This document shows positions 13,627-29,469 of a DNA stretch of 64,000 nucleotides, in pieces. Position 1 is the stretch's first letter; the number at the start of each line of letters is the position of its first letter. The position numbers were made by a program, and so were the translations under genes. This DNA comes from Torreya grandis (Eukaryota; Streptophyta; Pinopsida; Cupressales; Taxaceae), in NCBI GenBank assembly GCA_037957365.1, contig JARHVA010001174.1, positions 145,001 through 209,000 of the forward strand, given 5' to 3'. The notes under the pieces were generated by a model. The model saw only the letters and a program-made list of their open reading frames with translations, searched no databases and was not told where the DNA came from.

Positions 13627-14092
13627 AAGCTTGCTATGTTAAGGACAGTTGCCTTATTCTATCCATTAGGATATGGAGTCACCTATACACTATAATTGAA
13701 AATTAAATGCCTATGAAATGTCACAAAAACATAAAAAACACAACAAAAAAAAAAACACACACTTTTGTTCTCATGAACACTTAGGGAGAACACACACAAA
13801 ATAAGTAAGAACACACACCTAACCTAGTATGTACAAGACCTCAAACATTTGAGGTAAAGAATAAATTCATCATTTCTTCAACCAAGTTCAAATACCATTC
13901 TCCTAAAATCACTAATAATCCATGAAAACAAACATTCATATGATGCATGCTTATCAACGAACACTTGTTTATGGAGATATTCAAATGACTTACCATCTTT
14001 GGATCTTTTGTTAGCAATAGGTTTGTCATTTAGAGTTGTCAAGAACACTCCATCTAACCTTCCAAGAGGCTTGTTTGAACTTGTATTATACT
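13627..14092 (-). pseudogene. Internal remnant with short unknown frame
   Basis: Between the left LTR of B and the copia element, a minus-strand frame of about 75 codons without a stop runs from about 14085 down to 13858 (segments NKPLGRLDGVFLTTLND and YLHKQVFVDKHASYECLFSW). It may be the tail of a retroelement polyprotein, either of B or of the minus-strand gypsy element C. I do not recognise a family, and the length is within reach of chance. Confidence 0.2.
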
Positions 14093-17100
<3,008 letters not shown>

Positions 17101-17110
17101 TCTCCCTTTG
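17101..17110 (-). promoter_or_regulatory. Copia polypurine tract
   Basis: The minus strand reads CAAAGGGAGA directly before the 3' LTR, the usual place for the plus-strand primer of reverse transcription. A second purine run (AAAAGGGGGAGAAAG) lies at about 17165-17179. Confidence 0.55.
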
Positions 17111-17374
17111 TCATTGATGGAAAAATAAACTACAAATTGATAATTCTTATCTTCTCATCTTGGTCTTTCTCCCCCTTTTACATAAATGAAAAAGTGATGT
17201 TTACAACTCATTGGATCACACTCTTTGTAACCAAAATATTCAACACACAAAACTATGATTTTATGAGACATAACACAAACATGCTTCCCTTATCTCCATG
17301 CATACCTTCTTGGAATAACTCACCTATTCTTTGAGATAATGAGCATGATTATCTCCCCATAAGTACTTGGATTC

Positions 17375-17950
17375 CTCAATGATTGCTATGGGTAGGAATT
17401 ACACCTAATTCCTATCTTAGGTGTTCAAATGTTACCTTTGGAAGTGGTTTGGTCAAAATGTCTATAATTTGATCCTATGTAGAAACATATTCAAGTATAA
17501 AACTTTGTTCATTTACCTATTTTCTTAGAAAATGATCCCTAATGGGAAGGTGCTTGGTACTTGAGTGAATGATAGGGTTCTTTGAGATGCTTATATCAAT
17601 TATATTGTCATAATAGATAGGGCTAGACCATCATACCCCACCTTGTATTATTTTAGGGTCTATCTCATCCATAAGACCTAAATGAAACATGAAGCCATTG
17701 TAATTTACTTAGCCTCACAATTGGATAATTCTACTGATGGTTTCTTCTTGCTTATCCATGAAACTAGGCACCTACCTAAGAGGAAATATCCTCCATTGGT
17801 ACTCTTCCTATCATCTAGATTTCTTGCCTACTCTGAATCTGCATAGGCTATCAAATTGAAATCCTTACTTCTTGGATATCATAAGCCATACTCCATAGTC
17901 CCTTGGAGATACTTGAGTATCCTATTGATTTATTTCAGATCATTTTCATT
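17375..17950 (-). pseudogene. Copia RNase H and polyprotein C-terminus
   Basis: The RNase H domain removes the RNA template during reverse transcription. The minus strand here reads ISISKNPIIHSSTKHL followed by PIRDHFLRK, then LEYVST, DQIIDILTKPLPK and a final ELGVIP, the standard end of a plant copia polyprotein. Stops interrupt it at several places, at least two where the family has a glutamine codon. The preceding part is too decayed to place the catalytic residues. It follows the reverse transcriptase directly. Confidence 0.75.
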
Positions 17951-18800
17951 TGGATTTTCTTAAAACCTTTCCACAAGACCTACTTCTTGCATGATGTTAG
18001 GTCTAGAGGTAGTGGTATATAAAAAACTTAAAATTATTGACCTACAACTCATCTGATTGACCTTTGAAGACTCATATTCCTTGCTCAACTTACACCCTAT
18101 GATCATGGGTGTACTAACTACCTTAGAATATTCCATCTCAAACTTCTTCAAAATCTCTCTTATGTACTTACCTTGGGAGATGAATATACCTTTTTTAGAT
18201 TATATGATTTACAACCCAAGAAAGAATGATAGTTGTACTAGCATGGACATTTAAAACTCTTTTTTTCATCACCTCTACAAAGGCCTTGGTCATTTTATCA
18301 TTGTTTCCACTAAAGATGATGCCATCCACATAGACAAATACTATCAAATGATGGTATTTTTTGTCTTGATGTATAGATTACTATCTGCATCTCCTCTTTT
18401 GAATCCTTGATCCAATAAATACCTATCCAACCTAGCATACCAAGATTTAAGATCTTTATTTATACCATAGAGATCCTTTTTAAATCTACAAACATAGTAT
18501 TTGTCATCTGATAGTGATAACCCCTTAGGTTTCTCAATGTACACTTCCTCTTCCAAATTCCTATTTAAAAAGGCATATTTGGCATCCATCTAACATACCT
18601 TGAACCCTTTGAATCCTGCATATCTTATAAATAATCTAATGACCTCAAATCTTACTACTGGTGTAAAGGTCTCATCAAAGTCTACCCCATAAACTTATGC
18701 ATATCCATTACATACCAATATATCCTTATTCTAAGTGACTTCTCCATCTTCATTCAACTTATTTATAAACACCCATTTTGTGCCAATGACATTCTTGTCT
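17951..18800 (-). pseudogene. Copia reverse transcriptase
   Basis: It once copied element RNA into DNA. Minus-strand segments in order are KLNEDGEVT, LVCNGYA-stop-VYGVDFDETF, MDAKYAFLNRNLEEEVYIEK, YVCRFKKDLYGI and IVFVYVDGIIFSGNN, all close to the copia reverse transcriptase consensus. The catalytic YVDD box is YVDG (plus 18321-18332), with the second aspartate changed to glycine, which alone would abolish activity. The longest uninterrupted stretch is 81 codons (18344-18589). Stops and at least one frame change separate the rest. Confidence 0.85.
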
Positions 18801-19149
18801 TTAGGCCTAGGAACTAGTTCTTAAGTCTCATTATTCTCTATTTGGTCTAACTCCTCATTCATAACATTAGTCTAGAATTTGTCTTTTCTTGCTTATATAA
18901 GATTCTTCGGTGCAATCTTGGATAATAGAGAAACATTCTCTTGATTAAGATTACTTACCAGTCTTCTCCTTATTTTTATATCTACATTCTTCTTTTCAAT
19001 GATTTAAGCTATTTGAATCTATCTTTAGGGTCCTTTTAAGTCATGTATCTCTTCAAATTATTATTCTTATTCATCAACCTCTATAGTCTCCTCTCCATTA
19101 TTGAAGTCCAGATTCTCTAAAGTGTCCGTTGAATGTGAGTGTGATCCCT

Positions 19150-20260
19150 TATCTCATCAATTTTCACATTAGTGACTTCCACTATATTTTATAGCCTCTT
19201 TTTATAACATATATAGGCTAAGATCATTGATGAGTATCCTAATAATATTACTTCATCAAATCTAGATTCAAACTTTCCCAAGTTTGCATCATCTCATTTG
19301 ATGAAACATTTTCTCCCAAACACTCTAAAGCGTTCCATATTAGTAGATCTACCTTCCATAGTTAATAAGGAATATTATTTACATTAGTCATTATCTATCC
19401 TCTATTTAACATGTATACTATAGTTATTATTTCCTCTCTCCAATATCCATCAAATAATATAGACTCATTTAGCATAGTTCTATCCATCTCTTGAACTGTC
19501 TTATTTTTCTTTTCCACCACCCCATTTTTTTGAGGTGTCCTAGCTACTGATAATTGTCTCCTTATTCAATGAACCTCACAAAACTCATCAAAATCATTGG
19601 ACCAAAACTCTCCTCCTTTATAAGATCTTATGTATTTGATCTTTCCATTCTTCTCATTCTCATCAGGAGCCTTGAATGCTTTGAATTTATTAAGAGATTC
19701 TAATTTTTATTTCAATAATTCAACCCAAGTCATTCTTATGTATTCATTTATGAGTAACAAAAAGTAGCCATCTCCTAATTATTTGAATTCTTGTAGGCCC
19801 ATATATATCAGTGTGTATTGATTCTAAGGGTTTTATATTAGATTATTCCTTAGATTTGAACCTTCTTCTAGTCTACTTACTATGTTGACATGTCTTGAAA
19901 AGTATGTTTGTAGGTTTGGTGATCTTAGGAATGTTCTTCCTAGACTTATTAGTACTTATCTTGAACATATTTTCAAATTTTAGGTGACCTAAAACTTTTT
20001 AGCATATCCAAATTTCATCCATACTGATCATAATGCATCTCTCCTTCTTGATCTCATTCAAGACATAGAGATTGTTATTAGTGCTCTTAATATTGGTATT
20101 TAGCCTTCCTAATTTGGCTCTCCTTATCTCCCACCCTTTATCATGAAAGGTCAATGTGTGTCCTTGATTTCACATTTGACTTACACTCATCAGGTTATGT
20201 TTTAGACCTTCCACATACAACACATTTTGTGTCTTGGTCTTCCCATTGTCCAAACTCAAG
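19150..20260 (-). pseudogene. Copia integrase
   Basis: It would have joined the DNA copy to the host chromosome. Minus-strand landmarks in order are VLYVEGLKHNLMSVSQ (about 20215, the protease-integrase junction), a damaged HHCC zinc finger containing LGHLKFENMF and KTCQHSKQT, ESIHTDIYGPTRI with the first catalytic aspartate (about 19810), and RTPQKNGVVEKKNKTVQEM (about 19490-19545), which carries the glutamate of the DDE triad. The first histidine of the zinc finger reads cysteine. Many stops and frame changes disable it. Confidence 0.82.
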
Positions 20261-20339
20261 ACACCATTGTCAACTATATTAGCAGTTGTGTTATCTCCAA
20301 ACCTCACTATTACTACAACATTCTTTTTCAATGAGATGA

Positions 20340-20420
20340 ATTTATTTCTATCTCATTACATCTGTCTTGAGCAACCACTATCTACATACCATTTCATGCC
20401 TTCATTTTTAATGTGAAAGG
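20340..20420 (-). pseudogene. Copia aspartic protease active-site region
   Basis: The minus strand reads KWYVDSGCSRQM, the aspartic protease signature of plant copia elements (usual form WYVDSGCSRHM). The catalytic DSG (plus 20374-20382) is intact. The enzyme would have cut Gag-Pol into mature proteins. Surrounding sequence is broken by stops. Confidence 0.78.
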
Positions 20421-20429
20421 TAGTTTAAG

Positions 20430-21112
20430 CTAACAAATAATCCTCTTTGGTCTTCTATTCTTCCTTAGTAGATAGTCAATCTTGACTCTTGTGCTCAATA
20501 TGATCAATCCTAAATTGATTTGTCTTCCATACCAGTATTTTATTCTTCTCATGTATTCTAGGAGCTTCATATGTCTTGTTGAATCTTGAGGAACTTCTAA
20601 ATATATTAGAGTATAATCTTGCAATGTGTCTAATATTATGAAAGATGGAGCAAACAATATTTCTATAGTTACCTCTTGATTTGTTACTCCTTTTCCCATG
20701 GTCCCATGATGACTTATCCTTTATTGTATTAGGATGACTAATTAGTATTTTCAATTTTTTACTCTTGACTTGTTCTAACTTCTCATGATCTCTCAACCCT
20801 ATTCATCTTGTATATGATCTGCTCATGCTCAACCTTCAAGGAATCTAGCTTTATCTTTAACTGGTTATACTCAACTTATTTTGACCTAAACCTTATGTTG
20901 ACACCTTATAATTGATTCTTGATATTCTTGATAGTCTTATTTTGATGATTCAAATAATCAAGGGCACTTATGAGCTCATCTTCAAGGTCTACTTCAACTT
21001 CTCCTTCTTCACTATCTTGGTAGACTTCTTCATCATACATATTGTCTTCTTCCTTTTGATCATTGGACATCTTGTGCTTCTTAAGATCACCTTCAAGCTA
21101 TTAGACTTGATT
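20430..21112 (-). pseudogene. Copia Gag with degraded zinc knuckle
   Basis: Gag forms the particle that packages element RNA. The minus strand has an open stretch of about 106 codons (20476-20796) rich in Lys and Arg. At plus 20611-20652 it reads CSIFHNIRHIARLY, the remnant of a CCHC knuckle in which the second and last cysteines and the glycine are replaced by Phe, Tyr and Arg. It sits between the primer-binding site and the protease, as expected for gag. The upstream half is too decayed to follow. Confidence 0.65.
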
Positions 21113-21117
21113 CAAAG

Positions 21118-21136
21118 GACCAGGCTCTGATAAAAA
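21118..21136 (-). promoter_or_regulatory. Copia primer-binding site
   Basis: The minus strand contains TATCAGAGCCTGG a few bases inside the 5' LTR. It matches the plant copia primer site TGGTATCAGAGC, complementary to initiator methionine tRNA, with the first TGG lost to mutation. Confidence 0.65.
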
Positions 21137-23966
21137 TGATTGGAAGAAAAATTCCTAAGGGGGGGTTTGAATCAATCTTTAAAAAGATTTACAATGTTAC
21201 TTTACCATTCATGAACTATCAAAGCAATATAGTGAACTAACAACACATCAAGAATCATTTATATGAGCATGAGACAAGAACATAACACAATGACATGTAT
21301 TTGAGTGGGAAACCATCAAGGGGAAGAAAACCCGTCAATATCTATAAATTTACTACAATAATATAAGATAAACACCAAATTTACTGAAGCAACAACTCCA
21401 CATGGAGTACTAACCCCAACTAGCTAAGCACCAACTCAGCTAGGCTTTAACAAGTACCTAATTTCAAGGAGGCACCAACCCCTAGATGACTTAGCACAAA
21501 ATAAACCACATGATTAATTTAATCACATTTAAGACACCTTATTTATCAACCAACTGATGATGGCCACCTCTTTATCTCTTCACACTCTTTTATCTCTCTC
21601 AAACTACCTTTTAGGCTCATTCGCTCAACTAGGTCTCTTTAAGACAGATTAGGTCATTTAAATTTGATATTTATCTAAAATACCCATATTATATCTTCAT
21701 TATAGTTTCTCTAAACCCTTATTATGATATAAAATACCTCCTTTATCTCTTAAAAGTTATATATCTTCCACTTCAACTCACTCATACTCTAGCTAGTCAA
21801 TTAGGCCTATTAGGCCTTGTTCTTATACTAAGCTCTTGCTCATACACCTAATAGTCAGTCATACACACTTTATCACTAAAATTTTACATATAATAGGCCT
21901 TATGACATGACATAAACATGAATCAAGCATTATATTAGGTTGTCCATAGTTTAAATGGACCAAATCTTTATTTTGGCCTTAAGGAGACCTAATTTAATTA
22001 GGCCTTCATTAGTACACATTACCCTTTGATCTTATTGAAACACTTTCAAACACCACACACAACATTAACACTTAATATTCCACTCAAATATACCCATACT
22101 AAGCTCATCTTAGGTCCATGAGACATTTTATCTCCAACCACCACTTAAAGCATGGCATTAACATTATTCATAATTAGGCCTGTGAATCTATAAAAAGTAT
22201 ATATTGAACTACTAAAGATTAGGCATAAATTATCTGATCAATCATGGTAATAAAACATATATAAATAAGCTATATTACCTTAGAGACATCACCATATACT
22301 TTAAACTTCCAAACTTGGGGTAAAAGGACTCAAACCTTTCTCTATAAATAGTTCACTCAAAACTACTAGAATACCTTCAAGCATAGTCATGGTGATAATG
22401 ATAATATATTCAAATAGAAATATTGGTCTTGTAGACCAATCTCATGACCTTATTGTACATAAATCTCACTAATCTAGACAAATCAATTTGTGAACAAATT
22501 TTTTCTATAGACAATGATCTCTAAAAATTCTATCCAACATGAACATGTCTTAAAAGTTTTGAACAACATTTCCATGCACTTGGATTCATCCCTATTCCAT
22601 GATAACACATCCCTAATCATATTCTCACTTCTTCTTGGGTTTCTCACTATTTGTACCATTAGGCCTATTAGTGATAAGTTATCTTGGATGATTGGTTTAG
22701 CATACTTAAGGGATATAACTTGTCCATAAACCACCATGGACATAAAATACAAGTCTCAACCTTCTCAATCCAATGATTTTCATACTTTGACTTGGTCAAC
22801 TCTGATTGATACAAAACATATCTAAGATATTTGCACTTTCTTGTAGGGTCTACGTGAAAATTCAATCATGCCTAAAAGTACATCAGAGAGATGAATACAA
22901 TCTTCAATATTTTGTATATTCATTTGAAACCATTCTAGGCTATTTTGAGGAACATCTTCAACATCAGGGCTTTATTAAGGTTCCAAGAGGGTTTAAATAG
23001 ACTTCCACTGTTAATGATTGTTCATAAATCATAACCCCTCAATCAAAAAACTAATGCTTGGAAATTTGAACTAGGACCATTAACCACATACCATGACTAT
23101 CTTAGGTTCCTATGCATAGGTTTTTCAAGCTAAAAAACATAATAAAATCCTTTTCTGGTTGAGAACCCTTCATTCTATGCACTTGAGAGACCTCAAAACC
23201 ACTTTTATTACAAAACATGACCTAAAAATTTGTGAACATGATTAAAAAAATATAATATCTTCAATAAAACTCACCTATCCATACTTACCTTGGAAACATA
23301 ACCTCATACCCCATTAGGCCATACTCTCTCTCTTTTCTTGCTTAGACCTTGACTTGTAAACCACATTAGGCCTTGAAACTAACCTTCATTCCTCTTTATA
23401 TGTGCTCTCCACCTCACTCACATACTTAAGTAGCATTTATCATGATTATACACAACTATACATCCTTCACATGCCTTGACAATAGATCATGATGCCATAT
23501 TAGGCCAGGTAGGGTCTAGGAGTGGTCTAAGTGTAAACTTGATCTGAAGTTCCTACCACTATAGGCTCACCTTGAGACTCACATGAGTACTATAATACCT
23601 CATATACATGCTTAATAAAAATCATAAAACATTTCATACCTATGTCCATTCATCTCATCGAGCCATCATGACCCTTCATGTACAAGACTAGGCATCCTAT
23701 GCACACACCTTCTCAAGTCACTTACTAGGTTCAAGAACTTGACAACTTTGACAACAAGGACCTTCCATTTTGACATTCACATCACTCATGAATTCATAAT
23801 AACATATAACAAACATGTCTTAAAATTTTAGAGTCACTAAAACACTAATATATATCCTATCTAATAGTTACATTCTTAAATGACCTCATGAAGACATTTT
23901 AAAAAAACCTTTGACATCAATGATAACATCACTACAAAATCTCAACAATAGGAACAATTCTCAACA
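21137..23966 (-). repeat. Copia 5' LTR (right copy)
   Basis: It is the partner of 14093-17100. In plus coordinates it begins TGATTGGAAG next to the primer-binding site and ends CTCAACA. It has no open frame of note. TTAGGCC occurs eight times. The place of the partner's long microsatellite is short here. Confidence 0.86.
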
Positions 23967-24129
23967 AATTGATCTTTGTCATGCTCATTTGATGTTCTTC
24001 ATTTTACTTCTTTGGAAGAACTAAAGTTGTCTCAACTTCACCTTCTTATATAACATTATGCACTCAATTTCTAGAACCATCAAGTTTGTCCTCTTTCTAC
24101 TCCAACATGTTTGGGAGTGATTTAACTTG

Positions 24130-25340
24130 TGATTAAGGTTTGGATTGTTCTTCAACCACACATATTTCTACCTTAGCTTCATTGGAATCCTTCATGATTG
24201 TATCCTTCTTGATAGTGGTTTGACATTCATTTTCATGCTTATTATGACACTCTCATTCATATTTTTAAGGTCTATTGAAAAATTTACATTCAATTTCATG
24301 CTTCTTAAGAAGGGGAGTTGGCTTACTCAGTTTTTCAAACTCTTGAACTATGGCATGAAACTATTGCCATAGATCATCTTCCTCTTCATGGTTGTCACAT
24401 TCATGGACTCCTCCATCTTGGGTAGGAATAGTGGAATTGTTTTCCTCATTATATTGATCTACCATACTTTGAAAACCATAATCATCATGCATATGAATAA
24501 GGTAATTACCCTTAGTAAATTTTTGAAAAGGATTATCAATGCTTAACTCAGAATGTTCATCACATTCATCATGGATGATGTGTGTGCCAAGGCTACTCTA
24601 TTCAATGAAAGTGTATGTATCATGTCCATAAGTTTCAACACCATACTCATCTAGTAAAATATCAGAGATACATTCAAGTTTGGAAGATTATCCATCCTCC
24701 ATAGCACATTTTTCTTGATCACTGATGGTAAAATTCATATTAGAGCTTGCTTCCACATATGGCTCAATATGAAACGTAGCCAATGGTTTTGTTCTAATAG
24801 TTACCTTTGATCCATACCTTTTTTTAAAGTCTAATAAGTACCAATAAATTGAGAGATATACTTCTATCTTAGAGGTGAATTCCCTTAATAGGCAAATAGC
24901 AAAGTGAATAGGCAAATCTACCACCACTATTTCTTGAAGGATTAGAAATCTTGGACAGTCATGCAAGAAAAATATCAAAAATTTTATGAGCCCTAATGTC
25001 TTATCTGGTGTCCCATCAAGTTATAACACTCCATTAATATATAGACCATATTTCATACCCAACTTGTCTACCACAAGTTTGGGTATAACTGAGGTACTTA
25101 CCCCACTATACACAATGCAATTGTGAACAAGCTTGTCTCCCATAATGACAATGAGGTAAAAGGGTGGATTTTTTTTAGATTTAGTGGAGGGTTCAACAAT
25201 GTGAGTAGAAACATTAGTAAGGGATAGATCACAATGTCTTGATGGTTTAGGGCTGATGTATATTTAGGATAGCTTTTCTTGAAGTAGTTACTTTTGATCG
25301 GGCATATGGAACACTTACCAAAGAGAGAGGCTAGTCTTAT
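24130..25340 (-). pseudogene. Gypsy aspartic protease (element C)
   Basis: The minus strand encodes a plant Ty3/gypsy protease: VHNCIVYSGVSTSVIPKLV, then DKLGMKYG, LDGTPDKTLGLIKF and VVVDLPIHFAICLLREF followed by TSKIEVYLSIYW (about 25130 to 24800). The catalytic triplet that should read DSG is YSG (plus 25102-25110), so the enzyme is dead. Downstream, acidic segments such as HECDNHEEEDDL continue to about 24130. This piece is on the same strand and of the same class as the gag at 48.9-49.7 kb, with element D between them; I infer both are one element. No polymerase follows, because the copia element begins at 23966. Confidence 0.7.
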
Positions 25341-25484
25341 CATTATTTAAGGAATCAATGATATTCAAAGAAGGAAAAATCATCTTTTATTACATTCTTG
25401 AGGAAATAAATGCCTTAAACTTGAGGTAATGGAATACTTTGAATCACCTATCTTACATTCTAATTTTGAATAGGTGCATAAGTT

Positions 25485-25489
25485 GTAGG
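25485..25489. repeat. Left target duplication of element D (imperfect)
   Basis: GTAGG here compares with ATAGG at 48442-48446 just outside the right LTR, one mismatch in five. Confidence 0.45.
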
Positions 25490-26468
25490 TGTAGACACCT
25501 AAAACTAGCCATAACTAACTTCTAATTGATTCCTACCAACCATTGCAAATTAAGCCTAAGAATCATAGAACATCCAAAATTTACTTGCAAATCATTTATC
25601 AAAGATATAAATCATGTTGAGACATCCCTAATTGGGGCATTCTTATGTATGCAATAATAATCTCTCACAGATTTCACTCACAATCACCTTGTGGCATCAC
25701 AAATATTAATTTGGACTATAGATCTATTAAAAGAGGCACTTGCACACTTAAACCAAATATTGAAAGAATAAAAAGGCTAATCAAAATTAATTAATTAATT
25801 AAACAATATTAGGTGCCTAACTTAATTATCCATTTTCAATTAATAAATATCTAAAAATGGAAATTCCACAAATCAAAATATCAAGCCTTTCATCATTACC
25901 TTTATGAGTTGTTAAAATATCTAAAAATATCCCAAAATGTCTAAATTGAAAACTATGAATAGTAACTGAAAGTCATAATTGCATGAAAACTTTTAACTCA
26001 ATTGGATTTAGTATCAACTCAATCTTAACTCACCTTGGGTGAGGAATAATTCATAAGGCTATAAATACAAGACCATACCTCTTCATTTTAAAGCTTGGAT
26101 ATTGTAGAGTTTTTATGTAGGATTTGTTTCATAAGCCTCATACAAGTAATGTTACCATGACCAAATATTAGGCCAAGAAATAAAATCCAAGACAAGATGT
26201 AAAGGAGAGAAGGATCCAAATAACCTCCATTATCAAGGAATTTTTTATGCACAAGCCAAGAAGGCCATTCAACAAAGCCATTTTCAACTCCCAAGGAAGG
26301 TAAAAGAATTATGCCTTTTATGTTTTTATTGTGCTTTCATTTAGTTTTTTTACCTAAGCTCTCCCTAGTGTCTAGGATAAAGGTGTTAGGATTCAGTGTG
26401 TTTATTTCATTTATTCAATGAGACTAACACAATACTAATCTCCTCTTTATGGATTCCTTGTTCACGTA
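25490..26468 (+). repeat. Left (5') LTR of element D
   Basis: It begins TGTAGACACCTAAAACT and aligns with 47448-48441 through the AAGCCTTTCATCATTACC block, the TATA region and the GAGACTAACACA..ACTAATCTCC block near the end. Inside it, minus-strand frames such as 26088-26294 have a counterpart in the right LTR (48048-48269) and are not thought to be genes. Confidence 0.86.
26060..26067 (+). promoter_or_regulatory. TATA box of D LTR
   Basis: TATAAATA in AAGGCTATAAATACAAGACC, with the expected forward orientation. The right LTR has AAGGCTATATACAAGATC at the same place, so the box is decayed there. Confidence 0.5.
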
Positions 26469-26469
26469 A

Positions 26470-26489
26470 TGGCATGCCTAGTGGGACCC
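26470..26489 (+). promoter_or_regulatory. Candidate primer-binding site of D
   Basis: TGGCATGCCTAGTGGGACCC starts one base after the inferred LTR end and resembles the TGGCACGCCCGGTGGGAC type of gypsy primer site after loss of CG dinucleotides. Confidence 0.5.
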
Positions 26490-29200
26490 TTAAACATCCC
26501 ATAAAACCAAGGAGATGAATATGCTACTCTTAGATTTTCTAATGGATGCTTAAAAATCTTCAAATTTTGAGTTTTTAGTTTTTTTTTATGTATTTTTATT
26601 TTTAGCCACTTATAGGGTATCGATGTTATTTTATTAAAAATTTAATAGCGACCAATGTCACTCCTAGATTGACATCAATTTTCCTAGATCAACATTGATT
26701 CATTAAATCTAGCTTGGTCCCTATGTAAAAAGTAATGTAGATAGAAATGTGACTACTAAGGGTTTAATTTTTTTTTTTTAATGGTTTTCATTCTATGTCT
26801 AAGAGTCTGTTTGACCTTTTAATTGTAGGACCTAGTGAGAATTATTAGTTTTAAGCTCATTTTACTAACAATATTTTTGTGTAAACCATATTGTGTTTTT
26901 GTTGCAAGAAAAATCATCGATCTTATCAACCAATGTTGATCCCTATGTGGATTGATGTTGATATCGTTGGATTGACATTGATCCATCTTTGAAATAGAAA
27001 ACTAGGAAACCCGAGAGAAAATTTCAAAACATTATTTTCTCATTCACTTTTGGGCTTCTAAGTAGGAAAACCCTCTAACAAATTATAGGTCCTAAGGTGG
27101 AAATAACAAAGTTTGAACATGATTAAATCTTACATAATTTATCTTTGGTATTTAAAATTAACTTAGTTATTTTCATGCCTTAGTTATTTTTGAATTTTTT
27201 TGCAAAGACTTCAAACACCTAATGCCAAGGGGCTCAAATTTTAAAACATACTTCATTTTAGTGCAATAAAATTAAATTTTAAATTTAGTTACATATTCCT
27301 AAGATATGTTCATTTTTTTCTTGTTTTGTTTATAGCAAATTGAGTGACATATGTATGATTTCCCCCCATCCCATTTAGGGAACTTGGGTGACCAAAAGTG
27401 ATCATTCTTTTCCACTATCACTTTAGCCCAAAAGTATGAAAATAAATTTGCTAACTCCCTCCCCAAATTTTTATAGTTTGTGTGACCCAAAATGACCCTA
27501 AATTCTTTTCACTTGTCTTTATTTTTCATGCATTTTGGCTTGTGAGTGGGAGTTCAACACCTCCTCATAGGTTCTTTAGGGAAGCTTTGACCTAAGAATT
27601 CATCTCCCAAAATTGTTTCAAACCCAATCTATGGTGGGGTATACAAATTGAGCTGGTGAATTTCTAGGATGGTAATTTGAGTGGTTAAACTACCTTTATT
27701 AGTGATTGATACCCTCAAAATGCATGATCAACTAGAAAATCTCACTAAACTGAGAAAGAGATGGATATAGTGGTTGTGAAAACTACTAGACCTTTTCACA
27801 ACAAGCTGGTTGATGTGGATTTAAATGACATAATTGTGCCCTTGTGTTTGCCACATATATGGGACCATCTAGAAATGAATGAAAATTGATAGTTTAAAAC
27901 AACCCCACTTATTGTGGACATACTATTGATACAAGGTGAGTATCCTGAAGTTCTATGTTGTAATATAAACTCTTGAGAGACGAGGAGTAATAAAATCCCT
28001 ACTTTTCATGCACTTTTACTTTTCAGATTAACAACTAAAATCCTCTCAAGAGAGATTATATTGATGGAATTCAATAGTATTATGTAAACCTTTTCAATTT
28101 TAGGATTTAGGATGTTATAATTTGGTGTTTGTGTCATTTTATCCTTTCTTGCATGGTCTTGAGTCTAAACTATTTGTTTATTATGCCATGTCAAAATAAT
28201 TATTACTTATACATCACTCTTTTGTTTGAGGAGGCATTATGCTTTCCAATTGGCACCACACCTTTTCCTTTTACAAATCTTGTTTGTGTGTCTCACTTGA
28301 TTGAAAAGGGTGTCATTATGCTACCCAATGCATTTGAAGTTTTGTGCCTTTAAATCTTGAAACAAAACCTTTTATCTCATCTTTAGAGCATGATAACATT
28401 GTTATGCTACTTGAATTATTTCCAAGACTTGTTTGTCTTGTATTCAAAACCAAAACCATGTGTGCCTTTTGGATCTATACCTAGTGCCATTATGTTGTTA
28501 ATTCTATGTCTAGCTTGTTGTTTGTTCAAAAAAATCCTAGTTTTCTAAAGTTGATTTTTTAATTAGCTTTGACAAAGTTCAAATCCAAATATTGATTGAT
28601 TTTTTCCTAAGCCTTATGTCTAAACATCGATCTTTCTCTTTTGGGTTGTGTAACTTAAGTTAATTCTTTATTAAATTTGAAAACTATTGTTTATACCTAG
28701 ATTTGGGGGAAGTGGTCTATCTTATGTATGCCTTTTATTTCAAGACTTATACCAATTAACCAAGTTCATGTTTAAATTTGAATGCCTAGTTTTTGCCAAA
28801 GTGTTTCAGATTTGTTAGATTAAATATCATACCTTGTTTTATTTAAAGTCTAGATTTTGTGCCTTTTCCAAAAGACCTAGCATATGCTTGTTTTGAGCCT
28901 ATATTTTTTGCCTTCTCCAAAATACCTAGTAACTTTTATTTTATTTAGATTAGACCTGTTTGAAACACTTTGTACCTAGAGTTTGGCATGCTAGTTTTTA
29001 TTCATCCACTTGACCTTTTGTGTAATACATTTGATGTTAGACTATTTTAGACTAAGTTTTAGCATATAATTTTTTTGGAGATACAAATCCACTCTTTTAC
29101 CAAGTTAGAATATGTTTGGACCATTTGTCCTTTGGACCTTATTTTTTAGAGTTTGTATAACTCTATACCTTTTTGCAAATTATTCATCATTGATTTGGAT
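26490..29200 (+). other. Untranslated leader of element D
   Basis: There is no coding frame in 2.7 kb. Between about 26660 and 26990 a short motif (variants of ATTGATGTTGATC and GATTGACATTGATC) recurs at least five times in both orientations, giving potential hairpins. The rest is AT-rich with no recognised structure. Confidence 0.5.
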
Positions 29201-29469
29201 ATGTCTCATTACACTCATAGTCAAGCCATGTACAATCCAAGTTATGATAACATAGTCACACAAATTGAATTTTATCAATAAACCTATAGTGAAGAGGTGG
29301 TTTTTGAAATGGATCCTTATCCTCCTTACAATGCTCAATCTAGGGAACAAAACCAAGATCCTCAAGAGTAGCATGTGGTGATACCTTCTTTGGATTGATT
29401 AATATACCAAGTTATCCCTTTAATGGCTAAGATACCTAATCCCCCACTTATACCATTAACCCTCCTTCA

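Noticed and set aside
22483..22752. Overlapping frames on both strands in the right copia LTR
   Set aside because: They are not preserved in the partner LTR and show no motif; LTR non-coding sequence.
24688..24978. Minus-strand 96-codon open frame as a separate gene
   Set aside because: It is the downstream half of the gypsy protease, so it is described as part of that pseudogene.
26088..26294. Minus-strand frame repeated at 48048-48269 as a conserved protein
   Set aside because: Both lie inside the two LTRs of element D, so the repetition is explained by LTR identity.
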